Source: Cytophagaceae bacterium (GTDB taxonomy: Bacteria; Bacteroidota; Bacteroidia; Cytophagales; Spirosomataceae). From it: 64,000 nucleotides of DNA. How positions within the stretch are numbered: position 1 is the first letter of the stretch; each line of letters starts with the position of its first letter. Positions 1 to 8,768 of this stretch are shown here, piece by piece. The stretch covers positions 2,728,001 through 2,792,000 of the forward strand of contig JADKIR010000004.1 of NCBI GenBank assembly GCA_016722655.1, given 5' to 3'. The position numbers and the translations under genes were made by a program. The notes below the pieces were generated by a model. The model saw nothing but the letters and a program-made list of their open reading frames with translations, made no database searches and was not told where the DNA came from.

Positions 1-114
1 GGTATCTAATTTATTTTCAAACACCGTCCCTCTCAGCTCCGTATTATTCCAAAAAGTATCGAAGAGTGGGAAAATGTCTGAGCTTTGATATTTAGGATTC
101 ATTTGATTATGCAT
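1..114 (-). CDS. Possible 5' end of an unidentified gene (partial)
   Basis: Read on the minus strand, an open frame starts at an ATG at 114 (or at a second in-frame ATG at 102) and stays open to the left edge, giving about 34-38 residues beginning MHNQMNPKYQSSD. An in-frame stop lies further upstream inside the inverted repeat, so the frame cannot be much longer at its start. The residue mix (aromatic, acidic, few rare codons) looks like protein, but I recognise no family from so short a piece. It could equally be chance. Confidence 0.4.
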   Translation of the reverse strand, partial: MHNQMNPKYQSSDIFPLFDTFWNNTELRGTVFENKLDT

Positions 115-115
115 A

Positions 116-252
116 ATAGTCTGAACTTTGATTTTTATGATTTAATTGATTACGGTGATTATGGGCTGATTTTTTTATTTTATATAAATTTAAAGTTTTG
201 TTTTTAAATCTCAAAAATCATCATAATCTAATAAATCATAATTTAGACTTTG
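116..252. repeat. Imperfect inverted repeat
   Basis: The left arm (about 116-165, starting AATAGTCTGAACTTTGATTT) and the right arm (about 213-252, ending AATTTAGACTTTGAAT) are imperfect reverse complements. Both carry the word AGTCTRAA followed by ATGATTT and a GATTA-TGATT stretch. They are separated by a T-rich spacer and could fold into a long, leaky hairpin. It lies between rarA and the left-edge frame. It may be a dispersed intergenic palindrome or a pair of small repeats. I see no second copy in the window. Confidence 0.45.
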
Positions 253-304
253 AATTTTTTATTTTGTAATCGTTTAAAAAACAGGCTTCTCTCCCTTAAA
301 ATCA

Positions 305-1573
305 TCAATACTCATACCACTCCTTCCACCAGGTTTGGAGCGAGCGTCGGATCTCGTTTTCACGGGCATTGTTGCCTGGTTCGTATATTTTTTTGCCTTT
401 GAGCTCGTCGGGCAGAAAGTTTTGCTTGGCAAAATTTCCGGCATATTCGTGCGAATATTTATAGTTTTTGCCGTATCCAATCTCTTTCATGAGCTTGGTG
501 GGGGCATTTCTTAAGTCCACAGGTACCGGCAAATGGGCAGTTTGCTCAGCCAATGCAATGGCGTTGTCAATGGCTACGTATGAGGCATTGGATTTGGGCG
601 AAGTGGCCAGATATACCGCAGTTTGTGAAAGTATTATCCGCCCTTCAGGATACCCGATTTTCATGATGGCATCCATGCAGCTGTTTGCCACCATCATGGC
701 GGTAGGGTTGGCAAGGCCGATGTCTTCCGAGGCCATAATCAACATCCGACGTGCAATAAACTTCGGGTCTTCGCCTGCCACAATCATGCGGGCCATCCAA
801 TACAATGCCGCATTGGGGTCAGAGCCTCTGAGCGACTTGATAAAAGCCGATATAATGTCATAGTGCTGCTCCCCTGACTTGTCGTAGCGAGCCAGGTTTT
901 TCTGTACTACTTGCTCTACCAACTCATTTTCAATCGTTACTTCAGCTTGCCCTACTTGTGCATTGACCACCAGTTCGAGCAGATTGAGCAGTTTTCGGCC
1001 ATCGCCGCCGCTGATTCTGAAAAGCGAGTCGGTACTCGAAATTTTCACATTTTTACTATGCAGCCATTCGTCTTTTTCCAGGGCTCTATTAAGTAAGGCC
1101 ATCAGTTCTTTTTCTCCGAAAGCCTCCAGAATATATACCTGACAGCGTGAAAGTAATGCCGAATTAACCTCAAAAGAGGGATTTTCGGTGGTGGCACCTA
1201 TCAGAGTTACTTTGCCTTTTTCAACCGCACCCAGCAGTGCATCTTGTTGCGATTTGTTAAAACGATGAATCTCATCAATAAACAAGATAGGAGGAAACAA
1301 GCCGGAAGGCTTATTGATAATTTCCCTGAGATCTTTCACCCCGGCGTTGATGGCACTCAGGCTGTGAAACTGCCGCTTGGTAATTTCGGCCAACATGAGT
1401 GAAAGCGTGGTTTTACCCACTCCCGGCGGTCCCCAAAGGATCATGGAAGGCAAAAGACCGGCTTCCAGGGCTATTCTGAGAGCTTTGCCTCTGCCCAGAA
1501 TGTGTTCCTGACCTATGTAGTCATCCAGGGTGCGTGGTCGGAGACGTTCGGCTAGGGGTACGAAATTATCCAA
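305..1573 (-). CDS. rarA: Replication-associated recombination protein A (AAA+ ATPase)
   Basis: RarA/MgsA is a clamp-loader-like AAA+ ATPase that acts at stalled replication forks. The 422-residue product has Walker A GPPGVGKT at about residues 48-55, Walker B ILFIDEIH at about 96-103, and a sensor segment GATTENPSF near 126-134. The C-terminal half matches the MgsA/RarA C-terminal region (for example SEDIGLANPTAM, YPEGRIILSQ). Length is normal for the family. The only start that keeps the conserved RLRPRTLDDYIGQ segment is a TTG at 1573; no in-frame ATG lies near it. The gene is divergent from the aldo/keto reductases, with about 130 bases between them. Confidence 0.95.
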   Translation of the reverse strand: MDNFVPLAERLRPRTLDDYIGQEHILGRGKALRIALEAGLLPSMILWGPPGVGKTTLSLMLAEITKRQFHSLSAINAGVKDLREIINKPSGLFPPILFIDEIHRFNKSQQDALLGAVEKGKVTLIGATTENPSFEVNSALLSRCQVYILEAFGEKELMALLNRALEKDEWLHSKNVKISSTDSLFRISGGDGRKLLNLLELVVNAQVGQAEVTIENELVEQVVQKNLARYDKSGEQHYDIISAFIKSLRGSDPNAALYWMARMIVAGEDPKFIARRMLIMASEDIGLANPTAMMVANSCMDAIMKIGYPEGRIILSQTAVYLATSPKSNASYVAIDNAIALAEQTAHLPVPVDLRNAPTKLMKEIGYGKNYKYSHEYAGNFAKQNFLPDELKGKKIYEPGNNARENEIRRSLQTWWKEWYEY

Positions 1574-1700
1574 AATATTTTTTGTTTTTTTAAGATAGTA
1601 AAATTGATTAAACCTTTCTGCTTTTCAAAATCCTTTACCTAGAATTCTAATTATTTTATCAATGATTCCGTAATTTTGATTTTTCAACCAATTTTAAAAA

Positions 1701-2687
1701 ATGAATTATAGAATTTTAGGAAAAACTGGGGCAAAGGTATCCGAAATCGGGCTGGGCACCTGGCAGGTAGGAGGTAAGTGGGGGAGCGATTTTGATCACA
1801 AACTGGCCCAAAAAATACTTAATGAGGCTGCGGAACAGGGTATCAATTTCATAGATACCGCCGATGTGTACAGCGACGGAGAATCAGAAATAACCATCGG
1901 GAAATTTTTAAAATCGCATAAAGGGAAGTTTTTTATAGCCACCAAATGTGGCAGGCAGATAAATCCACATGTAAATGAGGGTTACACGCCTGTTGCACTG
2001 AGAAAATATGTGGAAGATAGCCTGAAACGGCTCCAATTGGAGACTTTGGATTTGATTCAGTTGCATTGTCCGCCTACACAAGTGTTTTATCGCCCTGAGA
2101 TTTTCGGAGAATTTGAAAAACTAAAATCTGAGGGCAAGATTCAGAATTTGGGTATAAGTGTTGAAAAAATCGAGGAAGCACTGAAAGGCATTGAATATGA
2201 AAATGTTACAACGGTTCAGATTATTTTCAATATGTTTCGTCAGCGACCATCTGAATTATTTTTTGAGCAGGCAAAAAAGAAAAATATTGGAGTGATAGTA
2301 AGAGTTCCTTTGGCGAGTGGGATGCTTTCGGGTAAATATTCTAAAGAAACAAAATTTGAAGCTGGCGACCACCGTAACTTTAACCGTAATGGCGAGGCTT
2401 TCGACAAAGGAGAGACCTTTTCAGGCGTAGATTATGAAACCGGATTGGCAGCCGTGGAGGAATTAAAGGCTCTTTTTGGCCCAAAAGCAGTTTTAGCACA
2501 AAAGGCCTTGAAATGGATTCTGATGTTTGATGAAGTGAGCACGGTGATTCCCGGAGCATCGCGGCCTGAGCAAATCACTGAGAACCTGAAATCGCTGAAT
2601 GAGCCGGCACTTTCAGCCGAAGAATTGACGATTGTTAAGGAAATTTATAAGAAATATTTTAACCAAACCGTCCACCATTGGTGGTAA
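1701..2687 (+). CDS. Aldo/keto reductase
   Basis: A 328-residue NADPH-dependent aldo/keto reductase. The catalytic tetrad is visible: Asp and Tyr in the segment FIDTADVYSDG, Lys in FIATKCG, and His in LIQLHCPP. The C-terminal cofactor-binding part VIPGASRPEQITEN is typical. The family reduces aldehydes and sugars, but the natural substrate cannot be read from sequence. It starts at an ATG after an A-rich stretch and is followed 10 bases later by a second reductase, so the two probably share a transcript. The xylanase downstream hints at sugar metabolism, which is only context. Confidence 0.9.
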   Translation: MNYRILGKTGAKVSEIGLGTWQVGGKWGSDFDHKLAQKILNEAAEQGINFIDTADVYSDGESEITIGKFLKSHKGKFFIATKCGRQINPHVNEGYTPVALRKYVEDSLKRLQLETLDLIQLHCPPTQVFYRPEIFGEFEKLKSEGKIQNLGISVEKIEEALKGIEYENVTTVQIIFNMFRQRPSELFFEQAKKKNIGVIVRVPLASGMLSGKYSKETKFEAGDHRNFNRNGEAFDKGETFSGVDYETGLAAVEELKALFGPKAVLAQKALKWILMFDEVSTVIPGASRPEQITENLKSLNEPALSAEELTIVKEIYKKYFNQTVHHWW

Positions 2688-2697
2688 AATTACAATT

Positions 2698-3687
2698 ATG
2701 TATTTAGCAGACGAACAACGTTACGACAAAATAAACTATCGCCGCTGCGGGAAAAGTGGGCTGAAACTGCCTGAAATTTCTCTGGGTTTGTGGCACAATT
2801 TCGGCGGAGTCGATACTTTTGAAAACTATCGTGCAATACTCAGGACTGCCTTTGATCACGGTGTTACACATTTTGACCTTGCCAATAATTATGGTCCGCC
2901 TCCGGGTTCTGCTGAGGAAAATTTCGGGGTTTTACTAAAAAAAGATTTTCTACCCTACAGAGATGAACTGATTATCTCTTCAAAAGCCGGCTACAACATG
3001 TGGCCCGGACCTTATGGTGAATGGGGTTCACGTAAGTATCTGATTGCCAGTTGTGATCAGAGCCTTAAACGTACAGGGTTGGAGTATTTTGATATTTTCT
3101 ATTCCCATCGACCAGACCCTGAAACTCCGCTGGAAGAAACCATGGGAGCATTGGATACACTGGTAAAACAAGGTAAGGCACTTTATGTAGGTCTTTCCAA
3201 TTATGATGCAGAGCAGACCCGTGCGGCATTGGCTATTTTGAAAGATTTAGGCACGCCATGCCTGATACATCAGCCCAAATATTCTATGCTGGTACGTGAC
3301 CCCGAAGAAGGTCTCCTTGATGTATTGGAAGAAAATGGGGTAGGGTGTATTCCGTTTTCACCACTGGCTCAGGGGCTTTTGACTGATAAATATCTTCATG
3401 GCATTCCTGATGATTCGAGAGCGGGAAAAGTAACAGGTTTTTTGCAAAAAGACAGAGTTACGCCGGAAATAATCTCTCAGGTTTCAGCTCTCAATGAGAT
3501 TGCGAAAGAAAGAGGACAAAGTTTGGCACAAATGGCCCTTGCCTGGTTGCTCAAAGACCATAGAATCACCACGGTGTTGATTGGAGCTAGTAGAGTGAGT
3601 CAGCTTTTAGATTCATTAAAAGCTGTTGAAAATCAGAAGTTTGATGAAGAAGAGTTAAAGAAAATTGAAGAGATTTTAACTCATTGA
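2698..3687 (+). CDS. gpr: YghZ-type aldo/keto reductase (L-glyceraldehyde 3-phosphate reductase family)
   Basis: A 329-residue aldo/keto reductase that matches E. coli YghZ/Gpr along its length. Shared stretches include LSLGLWHNFG, FDLANNYGPPPGSAEENFG, YDIFYSHR-like and VLIGASRVSQL. YghZ enzymes reduce L-glyceraldehyde 3-phosphate and methylglyoxal, a detoxification role. I chose the ATG at 2698 because the conserved N-terminus (LADEQRYDKINYRRCGKSGL) begins right after it; a longer frame back to 2632 would overlap the upstream gene. The Gpr assignment is by resemblance; other substrates are possible. Confidence 0.88.
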   Translation: MYLADEQRYDKINYRRCGKSGLKLPEISLGLWHNFGGVDTFENYRAILRTAFDHGVTHFDLANNYGPPPGSAEENFGVLLKKDFLPYRDELIISSKAGYNMWPGPYGEWGSRKYLIASCDQSLKRTGLEYFDIFYSHRPDPETPLEETMGALDTLVKQGKALYVGLSNYDAEQTRAALAILKDLGTPCLIHQPKYSMLVRDPEEGLLDVLEENGVGCIPFSPLAQGLLTDKYLHGIPDDSRAGKVTGFLQKDRVTPEIISQVSALNEIAKERGQSLAQMALAWLLKDHRITTVLIGASRVSQLLDSLKAVENQKFDEEELKKIEEILTH

Positions 3688-3718
3688 GCTTTTTTTTTTA
3701 TTTATTCAACCATAAAAA

Positions 3719-4849
3719 ATGAAAATTACAAAAATTCTGGCATTGGCTTTTATGCCTTTGTTTTCTTTTGGGCAAAAAGAAAAACTTAAAGAAGTTTATG
3801 CCGGTGCCTTCAAAATGGGTACTGCGGTAAATCATGCCATAGTATCGGGCAAAGACAAGGTTTCGCAGGAAATTGTGCTGAGCCAGTTTAATACTATTAC
3901 TCCCGAAAACGTAATGAAAGCAGAAGTGGTCAATCCCAGGCCGGGAGCTTTTGATTTTTCTCAGGCCGATGCTTTTGTAGATTTTGGCCTAAAAAATAAG
4001 ATGTTTATTGTGGGTCATACGCTCATTTGGCATAATCAGACCCCAGATTGGTTTTTTAAAAATGAAAACGGCTCATTGAAATCTCAGGACGAAGTTAAGG
4101 AAAGATTGAAAGAGCACATCAAAGTGGTGGCTGGCCGCTACGCAGGAAAAGTAAATGCCTGGGATGTGGTCAATGAGGTGATTGATGATGATGGATCTTA
4201 CCGTCCAACCCTTTGGGTCAATGGGATAGGGAGTGGCGATGAAATGGTCAAACTGGCATTTAAATACGCTGCCGAATTTGCTCCTAATACTGAATTATAT
4301 TACAATGATTTTAATGCCTGGAGACCCGCGAAAGTGAAAGGGATAGTGAGAATGGTAAAAATGCTTCAGGCAGCCGGTATCAGAATTGACGGTGTGGGCA
4401 TTCAGGGTCACTGGGGGTTAAATTATCCGAAAAACCAATATATAGAAGAGGCCATTGATGCTTATGCTGCATGCGGAATAAAGGTCATGATTACGGAATT
4501 GGACGTTGATGTACTGCCAGTTACCAAAGAAGGGCAGATTATCGGGCAGGGTTTTATGCATAAACAGTTTCAGAATGAAGAATTTAAGACTTTTCTAGAT
4601 CCTTATCGGGAAGGTTTACCAGAAGATATCAACCAAAAACTGGCTGACCGTTATGCTGAATTATTCAGGATTTTTTACAAAAAAAGAGATAAGCTCGACA
4701 GGGTTACGGTATGGGGCGTAAAAGATGAGATGTCATGGAAAAACGACTATCCTATTCCGGGTAGGATAAATTATCCATTACTATGGGATAGGCAAGGAAA
4801 AGCAAAAAAGGCGTTCTCTGAAATTATTAGTCTTTCAATTAAAAAGTAA
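3719..4849 (+). CDS. Secreted endo-1,4-beta-xylanase, glycoside hydrolase family 10
   Basis: A 376-residue GH10 enzyme that cuts internal beta-1,4 bonds in xylan with retention. The acid/base Glu is in AWDVVNEV (about residue 153) and the nucleophile Glu in VMITELDVD (about residue 260). GH10 hallmarks TPENVMK, GHTLIWHNQTP and a tryptophan-rich C-terminus (VTVWGVKDEMSW) are present. Residues 1-19 form a signal peptide ending FSFGQ, so the enzyme is exported. There is no carbohydrate-binding module and no T9SS tail. It lies 31 bases after the YghZ-like gene and shares a terminator with infC on the other strand. Confidence 0.95.
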   Translation: MKITKILALAFMPLFSFGQKEKLKEVYAGAFKMGTAVNHAIVSGKDKVSQEIVLSQFNTITPENVMKAEVVNPRPGAFDFSQADAFVDFGLKNKMFIVGHTLIWHNQTPDWFFKNENGSLKSQDEVKERLKEHIKVVAGRYAGKVNAWDVVNEVIDDDGSYRPTLWVNGIGSGDEMVKLAFKYAAEFAPNTELYYNDFNAWRPAKVKGIVRMVKMLQAAGIRIDGVGIQGHWGLNYPKNQYIEEAIDAYAACGIKVMITELDVDVLPVTKEGQIIGQGFMHKQFQNEEFKTFLDPYREGLPEDINQKLADRYAELFRIFYKKRDKLDRVTVWGVKDEMSWKNDYPIPGRINYPLLWDRQGKAKKAFSEIISLSIKK

Positions 4850-4858
4850 TTAATAAAG

Positions 4859-4887
4859 AAAGCCAACCCTTCCGGATTGGCTTTTTT
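4859..4887. terminator. Bidirectional terminator between xylanase and infC
   Basis: The stem AAAGCCAA (4859-4866) pairs with TTGGCTTT (4877-4884) across a 10-base loop. It is flanked by A-rich sequence on the left and six T on the right, so it can end transcripts from both convergent genes. Confidence 0.85.
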
Positions 4888-4888
4888 A

Positions 4889-5446
4889 TTATTTCTTAGG
4901 CTTAGGTGCGATAATCACATTAAGCCTTTTACCTTCTAATTTTGGCGGAGCTTCTGGTTTACCCAGATCTTCGAGTGATTTTACAAATCGCTCCAAAAGT
5001 TGGAATCCCTGCTCTTTAAACACAATCTGACGACCGATAAACTGCACATAAGCCTTCACTTTTGAGTTTTCTTTAAGGAAGTTCTCTGCATGTTTAAGTT
5101 TGAAATCAAAGTCATGGTCATCGGTTTGAGGACCAAATCTTATTTCCTTTATTACAGTTTTAACCTGTTTTGCTTTAAGTTCTTTTTGCTTCTTTTTTTG
5201 CTCGTATTTGAATTTAGAATAATCTACAATTCTACAAACTGGTGGAACTGAGTTGGGAACAATTTCAACCAAATCCAGATTCAGAGTATGTGCTAATTCT
5301 ACAGCTTTTGAATAAGGATATACACCCACTTCAATATTTTCACCTACCAATCGCACTTCAGCTACGCCTCTGATTTTCTCGTTAATTCTGTGCTCGTCCT
5401 CTTTTCTAACCGGTGGACGGTACGGCCTCTTCATGTTTTTTGCCAT
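4889..5446 (-). CDS. infC: Translation initiation factor IF-3
   Basis: IF-3 binds the 30S subunit and checks start-codon pairing. The 185-residue product has the N-domain signature RINEKIRGVAEVRLVGEN, a basic linker (KYEQKKKQKELKAKQ) and a C-domain with KEIRFGPQTDDHD. The start is an ordinary ATG at 5446: the in-frame codons just upstream reach a TAA at once, so the AUU start known from E. coli is not used here. It lies 62 bases after thrS in the same direction. The usual partners rpmI and rplT do not follow; the transcript ends at the terminator at 4859-4887. Confidence 0.97.
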   Translation of the reverse strand: MAKNMKRPYRPPVRKEDEHRINEKIRGVAEVRLVGENIEVGVYPYSKAVELAHTLNLDLVEIVPNSVPPVCRIVDYSKFKYEQKKKQKELKAKQVKTVIKEIRFGPQTDDHDFDFKLKHAENFLKENSKVKAYVQFIGRQIVFKEQGFQLLERFVKSLEDLGKPEAPPKLEGKRLNVIIAPKPKK

Positions 5447-5508
5447 TAACTCTTTTTAATGTGATATTCGTGGTTATTCGAATTTGCCCCAAATTTATTA
5501 TTTACTTT

Positions 5509-7458
5509 TCAATTATTCCCAAATTTGGGTATATTTTTATTGATTTCATTTTTAGCGTATTGTATAAACTCTTCAATTGTAAAAGTTCCTACATCGCCTT
5601 CACCTTTTTTCCTAACAGAAACCTTGCCATCTTGTGCCTCTTTTTCTCCGATAATCAACATTAGAGGTACTTTTGCCACCTCAGCATCTCTGATTTTCCT
5701 TCCGATTTTCTCAGCTCTCAAATCAATAAAGCCTCTGATGTCATTTTCCTGAAGGGTAAGAAAGACCTCATTTGAAAATTCTTCATATTTTTCAGAAATA
5801 GGCAATACAGCGATTTGTTCAGGCGACAGCCAAAATGGGAAGTTACCCGCGGTGTTTTCAATCAAAATCGCTATGAAACGCTCCATAGAACCAAAAGGTG
5901 CCCGGTGGATCATCACTGGTCTATGTTTTTGATTATCAGCACCTACATATTCCAAATCAAATCTTTTCGGTAAATTGTAATCTACCTGTATGGTTCCTAA
6001 TTGCCACTTACGACCCAGGGCATCTTTGACCATGAAGTCTAGTTTTGGTCCGTAGAAGGCTGCCTCGCCATATTCTACCACGGTTTTAAGGCCTTTTTCG
6101 TCAGCTGCTTTTTGTATCGCCGTTTCGGCTTTATTCCAGTCTTCGTCAGAGCCAATATATTTTGAGCGATCTTCGCGTGACCGCAAAGAAACCTGAGCAC
6201 TAAAGTCCTCAAATCCAAGCGATTTGAAAACATATAATACCAGATCAATTACTTTTTTGAATTCATCTTCTACCTGATCGTTGGTACAGAAAAGGTGGGC
6301 ATCGTCCTGTGTAAAGCCTCTTACACGGGTTAAACCATGCAACTCACCGCTTTGTTCATACCTATAAACTGTACCAAACTCAGCCAAACGCATCGGCAAA
6401 TCTCGGTAACTGCGGGGTCTGGCTTTAAAAATCTCGCAGTGGTGAGGGCAGTTCATGGGTTTCAGCATAAACTCTTCACCTTCCTCAGGAGTTTTTATCG
6501 GCTGAAAAGAATCTTCTCCGTATTTCTCCCAGTGTCCTGAGGTTTCATATAACTGTTTGCTACCAATATGTGGAGTCACAACAGGCAAATATCCTGCTTT
6601 TAGCTGGGCTTTTTTCAGGAAGTTTTCAAGTCTTTCTCTCAGCATGGCACCTTTGGGCAACCACAAAGGCAAGCCTTTTCCTACTTTTTCAGAAAAAGTA
6701 AATATATCCAGTTCGGCACCCAATTTCCTATGGTCACGTCTTTTGGCTTCTTCCAGTAGGGTCAAATATTCCTCAAGTTCTTTGGCTTTTGGAAATGTTA
6801 CACCATAAACGCGGGTGAGCATTTTGTTATTTTGATCTCCTTTGAAAAAGGCGGCAGCCGCATTAGTGATTTTTGCAGCTTTGATAAATCCGGTATTGGG
6901 AATATGTGGCCCGCGACATAAATCAGTAAAATTGCCCTGTTTGTAAAGGGTAATATTGCCATCTTCCAATCCTTCCAAAAGGTCAAGTTTATATTCATCT
7001 CCTTTTTCTTTGAAATATTTCAGGGCATCAGCTTTCGAAATCGGAATCCTCACATAATCATTTTTCTGACGTGCGAGTTCGATCATTTTGTCTTCTATAG
7101 TCTTAAAGTCGTCAGAAGAAATGGGCTTTCCGTTGGTATCAACATCATAGTAGAAGCCATTTTCAACCGGAGGACCCACCCAAAATTTTACTCCAGGATA
7201 TAATGCTTCCAGGGCCTCTGCCATTAGGTGAGCTGATGAATGCCAAAAAGTAGATTTTCCTTCAGTATCATTCCACGTAAGCAGCTGCAATGTGCAATCT
7301 GCCTCTATTGTGGTGTTAAGATCCACCACTTTTCCATCTATTTTTGCTGCAAGAACGTTTCTTGCCAATCCTTCACTTATCGAAAGTGCCACATCCATAG
7401 GAGTAGTCTTTCCTTCAAAACTTTTAATGCTACCGTCAGGTAATGTAATGTTTATCAT
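5509..7458 (-). CDS. thrS: Threonyl-tRNA synthetase
   Basis: Class II aminoacyl-tRNA synthetase that charges tRNA-Thr and edits mischarged serine. The 649-residue protein is full length: an N-terminal TGS domain (about residues 1-62), the editing domain with HSSAHLMAEAL, a catalytic core with the zinc-binding motif KPMNCPHHCEIF, and a C-terminal anticodon-binding domain (segments AVLPISEKYEEFS and VPLMLIIGEKE). The ATG at 7458 lies only 4 bases after the stop of the TPR lipoprotein gene, so the two are almost certainly cotranscribed, with infC following. Confidence 0.97.
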   Translation of the reverse strand: MINITLPDGSIKSFEGKTTPMDVALSISEGLARNVLAAKIDGKVVDLNTTIEADCTLQLLTWNDTEGKSTFWHSSAHLMAEALEALYPGVKFWVGPPVENGFYYDVDTNGKPISSDDFKTIEDKMIELARQKNDYVRIPISKADALKYFKEKGDEYKLDLLEGLEDGNITLYKQGNFTDLCRGPHIPNTGFIKAAKITNAAAAFFKGDQNNKMLTRVYGVTFPKAKELEEYLTLLEEAKRRDHRKLGAELDIFTFSEKVGKGLPLWLPKGAMLRERLENFLKKAQLKAGYLPVVTPHIGSKQLYETSGHWEKYGEDSFQPIKTPEEGEEFMLKPMNCPHHCEIFKARPRSYRDLPMRLAEFGTVYRYEQSGELHGLTRVRGFTQDDAHLFCTNDQVEDEFKKVIDLVLYVFKSLGFEDFSAQVSLRSREDRSKYIGSDEDWNKAETAIQKAADEKGLKTVVEYGEAAFYGPKLDFMVKDALGRKWQLGTIQVDYNLPKRFDLEYVGADNQKHRPVMIHRAPFGSMERFIAILIENTAGNFPFWLSPEQIAVLPISEKYEEFSNEVFLTLQENDIRGFIDLRAEKIGRKIRDAEVAKVPLMLIIGEKEAQDGKVSVRKKGEGDVGTFTIEEFIQYAKNEINKNIPKFGNN

Positions 7459-7462
7459 TGTC

Positions 7463-8677
7463 TTAATGTCTGGTGGTATCTCTACCCAAATTCAATTGAC
7501 TGCGTTTTTGTATTTTTTCTATTGTTCCGATATTATCGTCAAATATTCTTCTGTTAGCTTCGGGTTCTTCCTGAGTCTTGTTTTTTGATGACCTTGTGTT
7601 TGATTTGTAAGTTTCGTTGTAATCATAATATCGGTTTTCCTGAGCATCAAGAATATATGTCAGACGATCTACTTCGCTACTGATATTTATATTCTCCGGA
7701 TTTTTATCTTTTATTTTTTCCAGATAGCTTTTTGCTTCTGCATATTTTTTCTGAACTTCATAACATCCGGCAGCTTTCAAAAAGGCTTTGGTTTGTTCAG
7801 GCTGGGCTTTTCCCCATTTATCATAAACCAAAAATGCTGCCGCATAATTCTTTTTCCGGAAATAGATATCACCCACTTTTTCCAATACATCGTACCTTCC
7901 CGGTTCAAGCATCAAAAACCTTTTATACACTTTTGTGGCACTGTCAAGAGCACCAACATTTTCAAGAATCTGAGCCTTATTAAAAACCAATTCTCTCGAA
8001 TCCGGGAATTTTTTAAGGGCCATTTCATTATAAACCAGAGCTGAGTCCGGCATTTTTGCTGCATTATATGTTTTTATCAGATAGTCGTAGGCATCAATTC
8101 GATGTGGAGTAAGTGACAAAGCTCTCTTAAAATTGTTAATAGCCGTAAGTGTATCAGCCTGTCGGGCATAATATTTACCTTTTACTAAAAACAAATCAGA
8201 GTTATAAGGGTAAGCATTTTCTGCTTTCCTCATATAATGCTGAGACTTTGAAAACTGCTTTTCCTTTAGATATAAATCGGCCAGAAGAATATACAAATCG
8301 GGAGAATCAAATTTTTGTGACTCTGCCAACTGGGCATTTTTCAGTGCCGAAGGCAATTCGAGTTTACTTTCAAATTTTGCTTTATAATATAAATATAGAC
8401 CTGAGTTAGGATCTAGTTTTTCGGCACGGGTAATATCAACCAGTCCGTCTTTATAATTTTGAATATTGTAATGCAGCAACGCCCTTTTATAATAATTTAC
8501 AGGATCGCTGGGATTGTTTTTTATGGCATCAGAAAGAATACTCAGTGCAGCCAGATGTTCATTGTTGTTTGCCTGATTTGTCTTCTTTAACGGAATATTG
8601 AATTCATCTCTTGAATGATCAGAACAGGCTGTCATAAGCAAAAGAATGAAAAATACATATCCGGCAAATCGAAACAT
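7463..8677 (-). CDS. TPR-repeat lipoprotein
   Basis: A protein of about 404 residues with a short signal peptide and a plausible lipobox (LLMTAC) near the N-terminus, so probably a lipoprotein facing the periplasm or outer membrane. Most of the chain is tetratricopeptide-like helical hairpins (for example NPSDPVNYYKRALLHYNIQ and APYNSD/ALSLTPHRIDAYDYL-type repeats), which usually scaffold protein contacts. The C-terminus is polar (NKTQEEPEANRR). I prefer the ATG at 8677 to a TTG at 8704, since it leaves a compact signal peptide. It sits 4 bases ahead of thrS. No specific function can be assigned. Confidence 0.8.
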   Translation of the reverse strand: MFRFAGYVFFILLLMTACSDHSRDEFNIPLKKTNQANNNEHLAALSILSDAIKNNPSDPVNYYKRALLHYNIQNYKDGLVDITRAEKLDPNSGLYLYYKAKFESKLELPSALKNAQLAESQKFDSPDLYILLADLYLKEKQFSKSQHYMRKAENAYPYNSDLFLVKGKYYARQADTLTAINNFKRALSLTPHRIDAYDYLIKTYNAAKMPDSALVYNEMALKKFPDSRELVFNKAQILENVGALDSATKVYKRFLMLEPGRYDVLEKVGDIYFRKKNYAAAFLVYDKWGKAQPEQTKAFLKAAGCYEVQKKYAEAKSYLEKIKDKNPENINISSEVDRLTYILDAQENRYYDYNETYKSNTRSSKNKTQEEPEANRRIFDDNIGTIEKIQKRSQLNLGRDTTRH

Positions 8678-8768
8678 TAAACATTGAAATTTAATAAAGT
8701 GCAAAATTCCGAATTTTTATTCAAAACCGAAAGAAATGCAGCTAAACTTTAGGCTGATTTGCAAATGT

